Of a DNA stretch of 62,301 nt, positions 16,542 to 24,668 are shown piece by piece. This DNA is from an uncultured Collinsella sp. Lineage in GTDB: Bacteria; Actinomycetota; Coriobacteriia; Coriobacteriales; Coriobacteriaceae. The notes below the pieces were generated by a model. The model searched no databases. It saw only the letters and a program-made list of their open reading frames with translations, and had not been told where the DNA came from. The translations under genes and the position numbers were made by a program. Location of the stretch: the NCBI GenBank assembly GCA_902494625.1, contig CABUUB010000004.1, positions 1 through 62,301 of the forward strand, given 5' to 3'. Every line of letters begins with the position of its first letter. Position 1 is the first letter of the stretch.

Positions 16542-17711
16542 ATGAGCACGTACGCAATTAAGGCTGACAAGTTCTTCTTGCCGGCAGGCCCGCAACTGGG
16601 CGGCTATCTTATGGTCGAGGATGGCGTTTTTGGCGCCTGGCAGGCCGACGAGCCCTCTTGCGAGATTAAGGACTACACGGGATCGTGGATCGCACCGGGT
16701 ATGGTCGATACTCACATCCATGGCTTCTATAACCACTCGACTACCGATAACGATCCCGAGGGCATTGATATCAGCTCGACCGAGCTCGCCCGTCGCGGTA
16801 CCACCAGCTGGCTTCCCACGACGTTCACCGATGGCGTCGAGCAGATCAAGGATGCCTGCGCCGCCATCGCCCAGGCGGACGAGGGTCGCGGCCCTGACTT
16901 CTGCGGTGCTCGCATTCAGGGCATCTATCTGGAGGGCCCCTTCTTTACCATGAAGCACGTGGGCGCACAGAACCCCACCTACCTGATCGATCCCTCCGAG
17001 GAGGTCTTCGATCAGTGGCAGGAGGCTGCGGGTGGTCGCATCGTTAAGAGCGCCATGGCGGCCGAGCGCGACGGTGCCGCTGCTTATGCGGCTGCTCTGA
17101 ACGCCAAGGGTGTGGTGACCAGCATCGGTCACTCCGACGCCACCTACGATGAGTGCATCGCTGCCATCAACGCCGGTGCCAGCTGCTTTACGCATACCTA
17201 TAACGGCCAGCGCGGGCTGCATCACCGTGAGCCCGGTGTCGTGGGTGCTGCCATGTCCACGCCCGAGACCTACGCCGAGATCATCTGTGACGGCAAGCAC
17301 GTAAACCCTGCCGCCATCAAGGCACTGCTGCAGGCAAAGGGCTGGCAGCACACGGTGCTCATCACCGACTGCCTGGGCTGCGGCGGCATGCCCGAGGGCA
17401 GCTACACCAGTGGTGGCATGGACGTCATCATGAAGGACAACCTGTGCTGGCTCGCTGACGGCAAGAGCATTGCCGGCTCGGTGCTCACGCTTGCCCAGGG
17501 CGTCAAGAACATCGTCGACTGGGGCATCGCCAGCGCCGATATCGCCATTCGCATGGCAACCGAGGTGCCGGCACGCTCCGCGCACATCGAGGATAAGTGC
17601 GGCAGCATCATGCCGGGTCGCGACGCCGACTTTGTCGTGTTCGACCATGAGCTCACCCTCGTCGAGACGTATGTTGGCGGCCAGAGCGTCGGCAACGCCT
17701 TTACCGAGTAA
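16542..17711 (+). CDS. nagA: N-acetylglucosamine/galactosamine-6-phosphate deacetylase
   Basis: 389 residues; the ATG at 16542 sits 5 bases after AAGGAG. Amidohydrolase motifs are DTHIHGFYNH, the metal ligand in YLEGPFF, SIGHSDATYDE, HTYNGQRGLHHR and TDCLGCGGM. It removes acetate from the 6-phosphate of N-acetylated amino sugars. In this setting it would feed AgaS. A 3' fragment of a second copy lies at 20426-20569. Confidence 0.92.
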   Translation: MSTYAIKADKFFLPAGPQLGGYLMVEDGVFGAWQADEPSCEIKDYTGSWIAPGMVDTHIHGFYNHSTTDNDPEGIDISSTELARRGTTSWLPTTFTDGVEQIKDACAAIAQADEGRGPDFCGARIQGIYLEGPFFTMKHVGAQNPTYLIDPSEEVFDQWQEAAGGRIVKSAMAAERDGAAAYAAALNAKGVVTSIGHSDATYDECIAAINAGASCFTHTYNGQRGLHHREPGVVGAAMSTPETYAEIICDGKHVNPAAIKALLQAKGWQHTVLITDCLGCGGMPEGSYTSGGMDVIMKDNLCWLADGKSIAGSVLTLAQGVKNIVDWGIASADIAIRMATEVPARSAHIEDKCGSIMPGRDADFVVFDHELTLVETYVGGQSVGNAFTE

Positions 17712-17717
17712 CGATAG

Positions 17718-17755
17718 AAAAAGACGGCGGGCCCGAATCTGCTCGGACCCGCCGT
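17718..17755 (-). terminator. Terminator of the flavodoxin-like gene
   Basis: ACGGCGGG...CCCGCCGT arms (17724-17736, 17743-17755). On the minus strand the stem is followed by CTTTTTCTA. Confidence 0.8.
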
Positions 17756-17786
17756 ATGGGTTAAACGCTCAAAAGCACCTTCACAG

Positions 17787-18371
17787 TTACAGCTTGTTAG
17801 CGATCTTCTTTGCCGTGCGCTTGACGCCGGCCACAAGACCTCCCGCAGGATGCTCCTTTTCGTAGGCTAGACGCTTCTCACGCTTGGCATACTCTTCGAC
17901 GATGATGTCGCCATACTCGTCTTCGATCTTGTCGAAGAAGTCGACGGCGCCCTTAATTTCCTCGGCGGTCGGGTGTCCCTTTTGGACACCGCCGGCGAGC
18001 TTGAACGGCCCCCACGTATCAAAGCCGGGGCAGCCGTAGACACCCATAAAGATGGCCTGCCTCATGCGGCAGATGCCATCGATATCCTTGCCGTACCACT
18101 TGTTTTTGCCACCGTAGGTCATAAGGCCAAACACCTTGTCCTGCGGCTGCAGCACGTTCGTGAGCACGCGTGCCATGTCCTTGTCGATCTCGGAGTAATA
18201 AATGCCCGTGGCGACGCCGATCAGATGGTATTCGTGCAGGTCGGGGTACTCGTTTTTACCGAGCGCCTTGACGTCGAGGGTATCGATCTCGGGGTGTGCC
18301 TCGACGATGGCGTCCACGAGCTTTTTGGTATTGCCGTGATGGCGCGAGGCGTAGAGGATGATGGTTCGCAT
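17787..18371 (-). CDS. Flavodoxin-like protein
   Basis: 194 residues from the ATG at 18371. The N-terminus IILYASRHHGNTKKLVDAI is a flavodoxin FMN-phosphate loop. YSEIDKDMARVL and the MTYGGKNKWYGKDIDG region fit a flavodoxin domain of about 150 residues, and a basic tail follows. Electron-transfer partners are not indicated by neighbours. It is convergent with nagA. Confidence 0.8.
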   Translation of the reverse strand: MRTIILYASRHHGNTKKLVDAIVEAHPEIDTLDVKALGKNEYPDLHEYHLIGVATGIYYSEIDKDMARVLTNVLQPQDKVFGLMTYGGKNKWYGKDIDGICRMRQAIFMGVYGCPGFDTWGPFKLAGGVQKGHPTAEEIKGAVDFFDKIEDEYGDIIVEEYAKREKRLAYEKEHPAGGLVAGVKRTAKKIANKL

Positions 18372-18527
18372 AAGAAGGCCTTTCAGCTGTAATTGCATCA
18401 ATGTCTGTATGGTACCCCGTTGCATGGCTGGGATACCGGACGCATCGATGAACGTGCGGGTTTGTCCTTTGATTAGGGCCGAGACGGGTACTTGCGAGCA
18501 AAAAGCAGTTGTTCGAAAGGATGGGCA

Positions 18528-19409
18528 ATGGAATACGCTCTCTCCAACGATTCGATTTCTATTAAGGTGTCCACGGCTGGTGGTTCGTTTACCTCGATTG
18601 AGGCTGGAGGTCGCGAGTACTTGTGGCAGGGCGATCCCGCCGTGTGGTCCGGCCAGGCACCGATTTGCTTCCCGATTTGCGGAGGCTTGCGCGACAACAG
18701 CGCCATGACGTTTGCCGGGCATCATGTAAAGCTCGCTCGCCACGGGTTTGCGCGCAAACAGGAGTGGAAGCTGCTGGGCCAGAGCGAGAACGAGCTGGCG
18801 ATGTGCCTGGCTTCGGAGGATAACGCCGCGCTGCTGAGCGATTATCCGTATCCGTTTAAACTTGTCGCCCGCTATACGCTCGAGGACGCCGCCGTGCGTG
18901 TCTCCTATGAGGTTACCAACGAGGGCACCGAGGACATGCCTTTCTTTATCGGTGGACACCCCGGCTTTAGGTGTCCGCTCGACGAGGGCGAGGCCTATAC
19001 GGACTACGAGTTGCGTTTTGAGAAAGACGAGGCTGCGGAGCTCTGCACCGCCGTTCCCTCGACCGGATTGATTGATGTGGACAGGCGTTCCAAGAACCCC
19101 ATGGTGGGAAAGACGCTGCCTTTGTCGCATGAGCTCTTCGATTTTGCGGAGACCATCTTTGACGTGCTCGAGAGCCGTCAGGTCACGCTTTCCAAAAAGG
19201 GCGAGGACAAGGGCGTTCGCCTGAGCTTTGAGGGCTTCCCGTACCTCATTGTGTGGAGCAAGCCCGAGGGTGATTTTGTGGCAGTTGAACCCTGGGGCGG
19301 CCTCTCGACCTGTTCCGATGAGGATGACGTGCTTGAGCACAAGCGCGGCTGCCTTATCGCCAAGCCCAAAGAAACCATCGTGCGCTCGTTCACAATCGAG
19401 ATTTTGTAG
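18528..19409 (+). CDS. Aldose 1-epimerase family protein (copy 1)
   Basis: 293 residues from the ATG at 18528 (AAAGGATGG upstream). Motifs include AGGREYLWQGDPAVWSGQAP, a catalytic-type His in ARHGFARKQEW and GHPGFRCPLDEGE. LacX-like epimerases of this group interconvert sugar or sugar-phosphate anomers. It lies 59 bases before lacC copy 1, the same order as copy 2 at 48661. Confidence 0.87.
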   Translation: MEYALSNDSISIKVSTAGGSFTSIEAGGREYLWQGDPAVWSGQAPICFPICGGLRDNSAMTFAGHHVKLARHGFARKQEWKLLGQSENELAMCLASEDNAALLSDYPYPFKLVARYTLEDAAVRVSYEVTNEGTEDMPFFIGGHPGFRCPLDEGEAYTDYELRFEKDEAAELCTAVPSTGLIDVDRRSKNPMVGKTLPLSHELFDFAETIFDVLESRQVTLSKKGEDKGVRLSFEGFPYLIVWSKPEGDFVAVEPWGGLSTCSDEDDVLEHKRGCLIAKPKETIVRSFTIEIL

Positions 19410-19468
19410 TCGCATGTAGCCAATTCGTTTTGCAAGGCATAAGGAGCCTGCGAGATAAGGAGCTAGAA

Positions 19469-20404
19469 ATGATCCTCACCGTTACGATGAACCCGTCCGT
19501 CGATACGCGCTATCAGCTCGATGAGCTCATTATCGACGACGTCAACCGCGTGACGCCCGAAAAGACCGCCGGCGGTAAGGGCCTCAACGTGGCCCGCGTC
19601 CTGGGCCAGCTGGGCGACGATGTCGTGGCAACCGGCCTGCTTGGTGGTCATATGGGCGCCTATATGGCCGAGCTCATGGATGCCAACGGCATTAAGAATG
19701 ATTTTGTGCCCATCAAGGGCGAGACCCGCATCTGCCTCAATATCCTTCATGCCGGTAACCAGACCGAGCTGCTCGAGAGCGGCCCGACGATTGCCCCCGA
19801 GGAGCTCGATGCCTTTACCGCCAAGTTCGCCGAGCTTGCGAGCAAGGCCGATGTCGTTACCATCTCGGGTTCGCTGCCCCGCGGCGTCGAGGCGGACTAC
19901 TACGCCAAGATCACGGGCATTGCCGAGAACGCCGGCGCCAAGGTGCTGCTCGATACCTCGGGTGCCTCGCTTGAGGCTGCGCTCAAGTCCGAGGTCAAGC
20001 CTGAGCTGGTTAAGCCTAACCTGACCGAGATCAACGGCCTTCTGGGCACGAGCTTTACCACCGACGATGTGGACGAGCTCCGTTCCGCGCTCGCCTCTGA
20101 CGCCCGCTTCTCCGATATCCCCTGGGTCGTCGTATCCATGGGCGCTGCCGGCTCCGTTGGCTTCCACAATGGCCGTGCGTTCCGCGCCAAGACCCCCGAT
20201 ATCCCCGCCGTTAACGCTACGGGCTCTGGCGATTCGACCATTGCCGGCTTCGCACATGCGATTGCTGCCGGCGCCGACGACGAGACGGTGCTGCGTACCG
20301 CCAACACCTGCGGCAAGCTCAATGCCATGGATCCCATGACTGGCCACTTGGTTATGGATCGTTGGGACGAGGTTTACAACGGCGTTGTCGTGACCGAGCT
20401 GTAG
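19469..20404 (+). CDS. lacC: Tagatose-6-phosphate kinase (PfkB family), copy 1
   Basis: 311 residues from the ATG at 19469 (AAGGAG upstream). PfkB motifs are ILTVTMNPSVDTRYQL, GGKGLNVARVL and the ATP/catalytic loop NATGSGDSTIAGFAHAI. It phosphorylates tagatose-6-P to tagatose-1,6-bisphosphate; 1-phosphofructokinase is the alternative. The lacAB genes, AgaS and a class II aldolase in the window favour the tagatose reading. Confidence 0.85.
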   Translation: MILTVTMNPSVDTRYQLDELIIDDVNRVTPEKTAGGKGLNVARVLGQLGDDVVATGLLGGHMGAYMAELMDANGIKNDFVPIKGETRICLNILHAGNQTELLESGPTIAPEELDAFTAKFAELASKADVVTISGSLPRGVEADYYAKITGIAENAGAKVLLDTSGASLEAALKSEVKPELVKPNLTEINGLLGTSFTTDDVDELRSALASDARFSDIPWVVVSMGAAGSVGFHNGRAFRAKTPDIPAVNATGSGDSTIAGFAHAIAAGADDETVLRTANTCGKLNAMDPMTGHLVMDRWDEVYNGVVVTEL

Positions 20405-20425
20405 GAGCTTGTACTGCGGCCCCGG

Positions 20426-20569
20426 CATCGGTTGCTAGCTCATGTCGACGACAAGTGCAGTAGCATTATGCCGGGGCGCGACGCCGACACTGTCGTGTTC
20501 AATCCCGACCTTACCCTGGTCGAGACGCATGTGGGTGGCAACAGCGTCGGTAATGCGTTTGCCGAGTAG
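20426..20569 (+). pseudogene. 3' fragment of a second nagA
   Basis: In the frame ending at TAG 20567-20569 the sequence reads AHVDDKCSSIMPGRDAD... to ...VGGNSVGNAFAE. This matches the last 40-45 residues of NagA (AHIEDKCGSIMPGRDAD to VGNAFTE). Similarity begins about 20430 and there is no start codon. It is a decayed or recombined remnant. Confidence 0.82.
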
Positions 20570-20601
20570 CCGCCAAAGAAACGATCCGAGAGGGGATTTA
20601 G

Positions 20602-21075
20602 ATGATTTACGGTGCATTGGGCGATATCGAGGAGTACCGTGGAATGCTCAAGGGCCTCGACGTGCTGATCGATTGGCTCGAGGAGAACGATCCGGCGAAG
20701 CTCGAGGTCGGCAGCCATCCGATTCTGGGCGACAAGGTCTTTGCGAACGTCATGGCTCCCACGACGCGTCCCGAAGCCGAGGCTCACTATGAGACGCATC
20801 AGCGCTATCACGACCTGCAGATCGACGTCGAGGGTCGCGAGGCCTTTAAGGTTGCCACGGGCAGCCTGACGCTGGTCCAGGAGTTCGACGAGAAGGACGA
20901 CTACGATCTGGTCGATTCCGACGCCTCGATCGCCGGCGATCTTGCTGACGACAAGTTTGCGCTGTTTGTTGCCGGCGAGCCTCACATGCCCACGCTCGAG
21001 TTCCCGGGCGATGGCGCGCAGCCGGTCAAGAAGATTTGCTTTAAGCTGCTTGCAGATGCTTACTGGGAGGAGTAG
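20602..21075 (+). CDS. YhcH/YjgK/YiaL family protein
   Basis: 157 residues; GAGAGGGG upstream. It resembles the cupin-like family that includes EbgC and NanQ, with HETHQRYHDLQIDVEG-type metal-site histidines (YETHQRYHDLQ) and the C-terminal VKKICFKL. Members act as anomerases or helpers in sugar-acid and sialic-acid use. Its place beside lacC suggests a galactose or amino-sugar anomer. Confidence 0.85.
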   Translation: MIYGALGDIEEYRGMLKGLDVLIDWLEENDPAKLEVGSHPILGDKVFANVMAPTTRPEAEAHYETHQRYHDLQIDVEGREAFKVATGSLTLVQEFDEKDDYDLVDSDASIAGDLADDKFALFVAGEPHMPTLEFPGDGAQPVKKICFKLLADAYWEE

Positions 21076-21135
21076 CGCGCTGCTCGGCTGAGCTGTTCGT
21101 GTTGCGAGCGTTATCCCTTGGGGGAGCTCGCTTGG

Positions 21136-21187
21136 GCCCCGCTGATCGCGGTTCCTTTGGGGATTGCGATCAGCGGGGCTTTTGTTG
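21136..21187 (+). terminator. Rho-independent terminator
   Basis: 14-bp arms, 21136-21149 and 21166-21179, with a 16-nt loop, followed by TTTTGTTG. Confidence 0.9.
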
Positions 21188-21248
21188 AGTAGGGGAGTTT
21201 CCGGCGGCGTTGTGCTTGGATTGGCGGATGCGCGCCCGAAATCGGCAA

Positions 21249-21272
21249 CAAAAAAGCCGCCAGAAGGCGGCT
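21249..21272 (-). terminator. Terminator of tRNA-Thr
   Basis: AGCCGCC (21255-21261) pairs with GGCGGCT (21266-21272). On the minus strand it ends in TTTTTT. Confidence 0.9.
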
Positions 21273-21283
21273 ATCTTGTGCAA

Positions 21284-21359
21284 TGGAGCCAGCGACCGGG
21301 CTCGAACCGGTGACCCCCGCTTTACGAGAGCGGTGCTCTACCAACTGAGCTACGCTGGC
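21284..21359 (-). tRNA. tRNA-Thr (CGT anticodon)
   Basis: 76 nt on the minus strand including an encoded CCA. Acceptor GCCAGCG/CGCTGGC, D arm GCTC-AGTTGGTA-GAGC, anticodon stem-loop CCGCT-CTCGTAA-AGCGG, T arm with GGTTCGAGCC. Anticodon CGT reads ACG. It has its own promoter and terminator. Confidence 0.96.
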
Positions 21360-21398
21360 GGCCATGTGGTGACGCAACTGAGGCGTCAACGGCTGTCT

Positions 21399-21427
21399 AT
21401 GATACGGGACATCGCAAATCCGCGCAA
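21399..21427 (-). promoter_or_regulatory. Promoter of tRNA-Thr
   Basis: Minus strand: TTGCGC (21422-21427), 17-bp spacer, TATCAT (21399-21404), about 40 bp before the tRNA. Confidence 0.6.
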
Positions 21428-21566
21428 GTGTTCTGACGGCTTTTCTCACTTTAAATGCACTAATATTGGAGACGCGATGTCTGCGGCGTCCATCTGGCGC
21501 TTGACCAGCTGTTGAGTTGGTGGTCGACGTCCCGCTCGTATGGGTCTCAAACAGAATGGGGCAGCC

Positions 21567-22049
21567 ATGGCTCAACCCAAGATCCTTCTCACACGTATCG
21601 ACGACCGTTTCATTTACGGACAAGACGTTGAGCTGTGGAACGAAGCCGTGGGTTCCAACCTTGTCCTAATCGTCAACGATGAGATCGCGGCAGATTCGCG
21701 CCAATGGGCACCCATGAGGGTGGCGGCGCCAGAAGGCGTTTGGACGCGGTTTTTCTCGGTACAAAAGGTCATCGACATCATTCATACCGCAACGCCTCGC
21801 CAATTGATTCTGATCATGGTGGCCTCACCCTCCGATGCGCTCGCGCTGGTTAAGGGCGGTGTGCCAATAACCAAGATTAGTATCGGCCATATGCGGGCGG
21901 GGGAGGGCAAGCGCTCTGCAACGCCTGCCGTTGCCGTAGGCGATACAGACATCGCCGCCTTCAAAGAGTTGCAAAAGCTCGGTATAGAGCTAGAAATCCG
22001 CTATCTCCCCAGTTCCGCCCCCGATCCCATCGGCAATCTGTTCAACTGA
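21567..22049 (+). CDS. Orphan PTS EIIB (mannose family) lacking the active-site histidine
   Basis: 160 residues, the same length as the EIIB at 11781 and clearly its paralogue (AQPKILLTRIDDRF, VKGGVPITKISIGHM, ELQKLGIELEIRYLPS). The phosphorylated position 17 is Tyr (RFIYGQD) instead of His. No IIA, IIC or IID accompanies it, and it follows a tRNA. It cannot act as a normal phosphocarrier. It may be a regulatory or decaying copy. The Shine-Dalgarno is weak (GGGGC). Confidence 0.8.
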   Translation: MAQPKILLTRIDDRFIYGQDVELWNEAVGSNLVLIVNDEIAADSRQWAPMRVAAPEGVWTRFFSVQKVIDIIHTATPRQLILIMVASPSDALALVKGGVPITKISIGHMRAGEGKRSATPAVAVGDTDIAAFKELQKLGIELEIRYLPSSAPDPIGNLFN

Positions 22050-22061
22050 TCCCTTGGGGAC

Positions 22062-22268
22062 GGAGGAAAACGGATCATTTTGCCTTCGTAGGGGATCTGT
22101 GTGGCGCTGTCCGCCAAAACTATGCCGGTTTACTACGATGAATTGCTTATCGCCGAGCATGCCAAATTTGCAGAGAATAAAACCGCAGGTAAACGAGTTG
22201 CTAATTTTTTATAAACCAGCGCGTGGTCGGACATAGTGGGTTCATCGTAGTAATTCGGCATAGTTTTG
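22062..22268 (+). repeat. Mobile-like repeat, copy A (28-bp terminal inverted repeats)
   Basis: A 154-bp core (22115-22268) is bounded by 28-bp inverted repeats beginning CAAAACTATGCCGG, matching at 26 of 28 positions. Similarity with copy B at 45880-46086 extends 53 bp to the left, starting GGARGAAAACGG at the same distance. The interior has AAAACCGCAGGTAAACG. No protein is encoded. It fills the gap between the orphan EIIB and galM. Confidence 0.85.
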
Positions 22269-22315
22269 TTATGTCACCAATTCGGTGGCATCGAAAAGAA
22301 GGATTTAGGCATGAA

Positions 22316-22351
22316 GCAGCGCCCGTCGGCGGTGTGCCGGCGGGCGCTGCT
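22316..22351 (-). terminator. Hairpin after galM
   Basis: Arms 22316-22331 and 22336-22351 (GCAGCGCCCG core). No T-run follows on the minus strand, so termination is inferred from position. Confidence 0.5.
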
Positions 22352-22374
22352 GTGCGATATGTTGTGTTATGGGC

Positions 22375-23427
22375 TTAGTGCCTCATAAAGTGGTACTCGA
22401 TCACATTACTGTAGGGATGACCCGGGCCCACAATGCCCTGCGGGAACAGCGGCTGGTGCGGCGTGTCGGGGTACATCTCGGCCTCGAGGGCAAAGCCGGC
22501 GCCCCAACCATAGTTGGCATCGTCCTTGGCGTGCTCGTCGCCCAGCCAGTTGCCGGTGTAGAGTTGCACGCCCGGGGCGGTGGTGTAGTAGTCCAGCTCA
22601 CGACCGGTCCACATCTCCTCGACATGTAGGGCGCGACGCAGGTTGCGGCCGTACTGATAGCCATCGATGCACAGGCAGTGATCGTAGCCACGGGCCTGCT
22701 TAATCTGCGGGTCGTCGGCCTCCATGCCGGGTGCGACGGGGCGCAGCTCGCGAAAGTCAAACGGTGTTCCCTCGACCGGAGCGATTTCGCCGGTGGGGAT
22801 GTTCTGCTCGTTAATGGGCAAGTAGTGGGCAGCGTTGGCGATAAAGAAGTGCTCACAGTCCATGCCGGCGTTATGGCCGGCAAGGTTAAAGTACGTGTGG
22901 TTGGTCATGGACACGTAGGTGGCACGGTCGCTCTCGCAACCATACTCGATACGGAAGACACCGGTGCGTGTAACGGTAAACACGGCCGTAAAGGTGCGGT
23001 TGCCGGGCAGGCCCAGCTCACCGTCCTCAAGCGAGGTGGTCATGCGCACGGCGTTGTGAGTCTCGTCGAGCTCAACGTCCCATACGCGCTTGTGCAGACC
23101 ATGCTCAAGATCGCTGTGCAGGTTGTTGACGCCTTCGTTGGCCGGCATGTGCCAGTCCGTGCCGTCGATGGTGATCGTGGCGCCCGCGGTGCGGTTTGCC
23201 ACGGGGCCGATGGTCGCGCCAAAGCAGGCGGGGTTGTCAAAGTAATCCACGAGCTTATCGAAGCCCAGCACCACATCGCGCACGTTGCCGGGAATGTCGG
23301 GCACGTCGATACCAAGCACGGTGGCGCCATAGTCCATAATGCGAACGCAGATCTCGGGCCCGTTGAGGGTGTAACGATGAACGGGGGTACCGCACGGCGC
23401 GGTGCCGAAAAGCTCGGAAGTGATCAT
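22375..23427 (-). CDS. galM: Galactose mutarotase (aldose 1-epimerase)
   Basis: 350 residues from the ATG at 23427 (TAGGAACC upstream; an upstream in-frame ATG has no site). Conserved features are NRTAGATITIDG, NEGVNNLHSD, the catalytic His in MTNHTYFNLAGH, DFRELRPV and a late Glu in GFALEAEMYPDTP. It equilibrates the anomers of galactose before GalK. It is unlike the two LacX-type epimerases in sequence. Confidence 0.9.
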   Translation of the reverse strand: MITSELFGTAPCGTPVHRYTLNGPEICVRIMDYGATVLGIDVPDIPGNVRDVVLGFDKLVDYFDNPACFGATIGPVANRTAGATITIDGTDWHMPANEGVNNLHSDLEHGLHKRVWDVELDETHNAVRMTTSLEDGELGLPGNRTFTAVFTVTRTGVFRIEYGCESDRATYVSMTNHTYFNLAGHNAGMDCEHFFIANAAHYLPINEQNIPTGEIAPVEGTPFDFRELRPVAPGMEADDPQIKQARGYDHCLCIDGYQYGRNLRRALHVEEMWTGRELDYYTTAPGVQLYTGNWLGDEHAKDDANYGWGAGFALEAEMYPDTPHQPLFPQGIVGPGHPYSNVIEYHFMRH

Positions 23428-23574
23428 TTGGTTCCTAACATCGAGGTATTTCCGACAAACTGTAGCGCGAACAGGCGAGATTATCACTACACCCCACTAA
23501 AGCAGGGGTATTTTTCTCAAAAAAGTGATGATTGGAGCTGTGCGGGCGTTCATTTCTGACGCGCGCGAGTCTGA

Positions 23575-23599
23575 TACAATTTGTTCGTTATTGTTTGAA
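23575..23599 (+). promoter_or_regulatory. DeoR gene -10 and candidate LacR-type operator
   Basis: TACAAT (23575-23580) followed directly by TTGTTCGTTATTGTTTGAA (23581-23599). A closely matching 19-mer, TTGTTCCTTTTTGTTTGAA, lies before lacF at 45297-45315, and a looser one before lacA. Confidence 0.55.
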
Positions 23600-23631
23600 T
23601 TGACGTGAGCGTGGAACAGCGAGGACTCATC

Positions 23632-24396
23632 GTGATTAAAGCGGAGCGACAGGATAAGGTTCGGCAGCTGCTCGAGGAACAGGGAACGGTCTCGGTCAAG
23701 GAGATTTCGGATGCGTTAGGTGTCTCGGATATGACGATCCGCCGTGACCTTGAGGAGCTTGCGAGCCTGGGCGAGATCGAGCGCGTGCACGGCGGAGCCC
23801 GCAGTGCGCAGGGCCGTCCACACGCTATGCTGCGCCATGAGTATTCGCACAGCGAAAAGCGCACGAAGCATGCCGAGGAAAAGCTGCAGATTGCGCGCCG
23901 TTCTGTGGAGCTTATCGAGGAAGGCTCGACCATCTTTTTGGGCACGGGCACCACGGTTGAGCAGATGGCCTCGATGCTGCCGGCGTTTCGCCTGCGCATT
24001 GTGACCAATTCGCTTTCGGTGTTTAACCTGCTCGAGGCGCGCGAAGACTGCGACCTGTGCCTGGTGGGCGGCATGTACCGTCGCCGCACCGCCGCTTTTG
24101 TGGGACCAACGGCCGAGGATACCCTGCGTGCGCTGGGTATCGATGCGGCGTTTATCGGCGCCAACGGCATTCTGGATGGCGATGTGTCTACATCCAATAT
24201 GGAAGAGGGCCGCATCCAGCAGCTCGCCTTTAGCAAGGCCGACTCGCGCTATCTGATCGCCGACTCCAGCAAGATCGGCAAGCGCGACTTCTACACCTTC
24301 TGCCGCCTGGACAGTTTGGATGCCATGGTGTGCGAGCCGGGTATTACCGCCGAAGATCGTGCCGCCATCGAGGAACACACGCAGGTTATTTGCTAG
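23632..24396 (+). CDS. DeoR-family regulator (LacR/GlpR type)
   Basis: 254 residues from the GTG at 23632 (GAGGACT upstream); GTG 23605 is possible but lacks a site. N-terminal HTH VKEISDALGVSDMTIRRDLEEL with RVHGGA, then the DeoRC sensor (FLGTGTTVEQMA, IGANGILDGDVSTSN, IADSSKIGKRDFYTF). DeoR proteins of lactose-tagatose loci sense tagatose-6-P. The operator motif it shares with lacF and lacA makes it a candidate LacR. Its C-terminal half is duplicated at 28595. Confidence 0.85.
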   Translation: MIKAERQDKVRQLLEEQGTVSVKEISDALGVSDMTIRRDLEELASLGEIERVHGGARSAQGRPHAMLRHEYSHSEKRTKHAEEKLQIARRSVELIEEGSTIFLGTGTTVEQMASMLPAFRLRIVTNSLSVFNLLEAREDCDLCLVGGMYRRRTAAFVGPTAEDTLRALGIDAAFIGANGILDGDVSTSNMEEGRIQQLAFSKADSRYLIADSSKIGKRDFYTFCRLDSLDAMVCEPGITAEDRAAIEEHTQVIC

Positions 24397-24515
24397 TTAT
24401 CGCTACGGGATTGCCAACGGGTGATGCGGGAGGACTTTTACCTCCTGTCATTGTGGAAACCAGCGCGTCAGCGCTACGCGATATGACGCGCAAATAAGGA
24501 CTCCACTATCAAATC

Positions 24516-24653
24516 GTCTCAACCTGTAACAGGTAGGGGTGAAACCACCAACCAGATGTTACAGATTGAGACAATTCGGCGGGGCCTACCTTGTTTGTCT
24601 CGATCTGTAACGGTTAGGACTTAAAAACTCGGCTACGTGTTACAGATCGAGAC
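24516..24653. repeat. Paired 57-bp palindromes, pair 1
   Basis: Units at 24516-24572 and 24597-24653, each with 16-bp arms (GTCTCGATCTGTAACR type) around 25 nt, starting 81 bp apart. It lies between the convergent DeoR and GntR genes. Confidence 0.88.
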
Positions 24654-24668
24654 AAAAGAAAAAGAACA

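Noticed and set aside
22062..22268. 154-bp repeat considered as a full insertion sequence
   Set aside because: It is too short to encode a transposase and has no open frame; at most it is a non-autonomous element.
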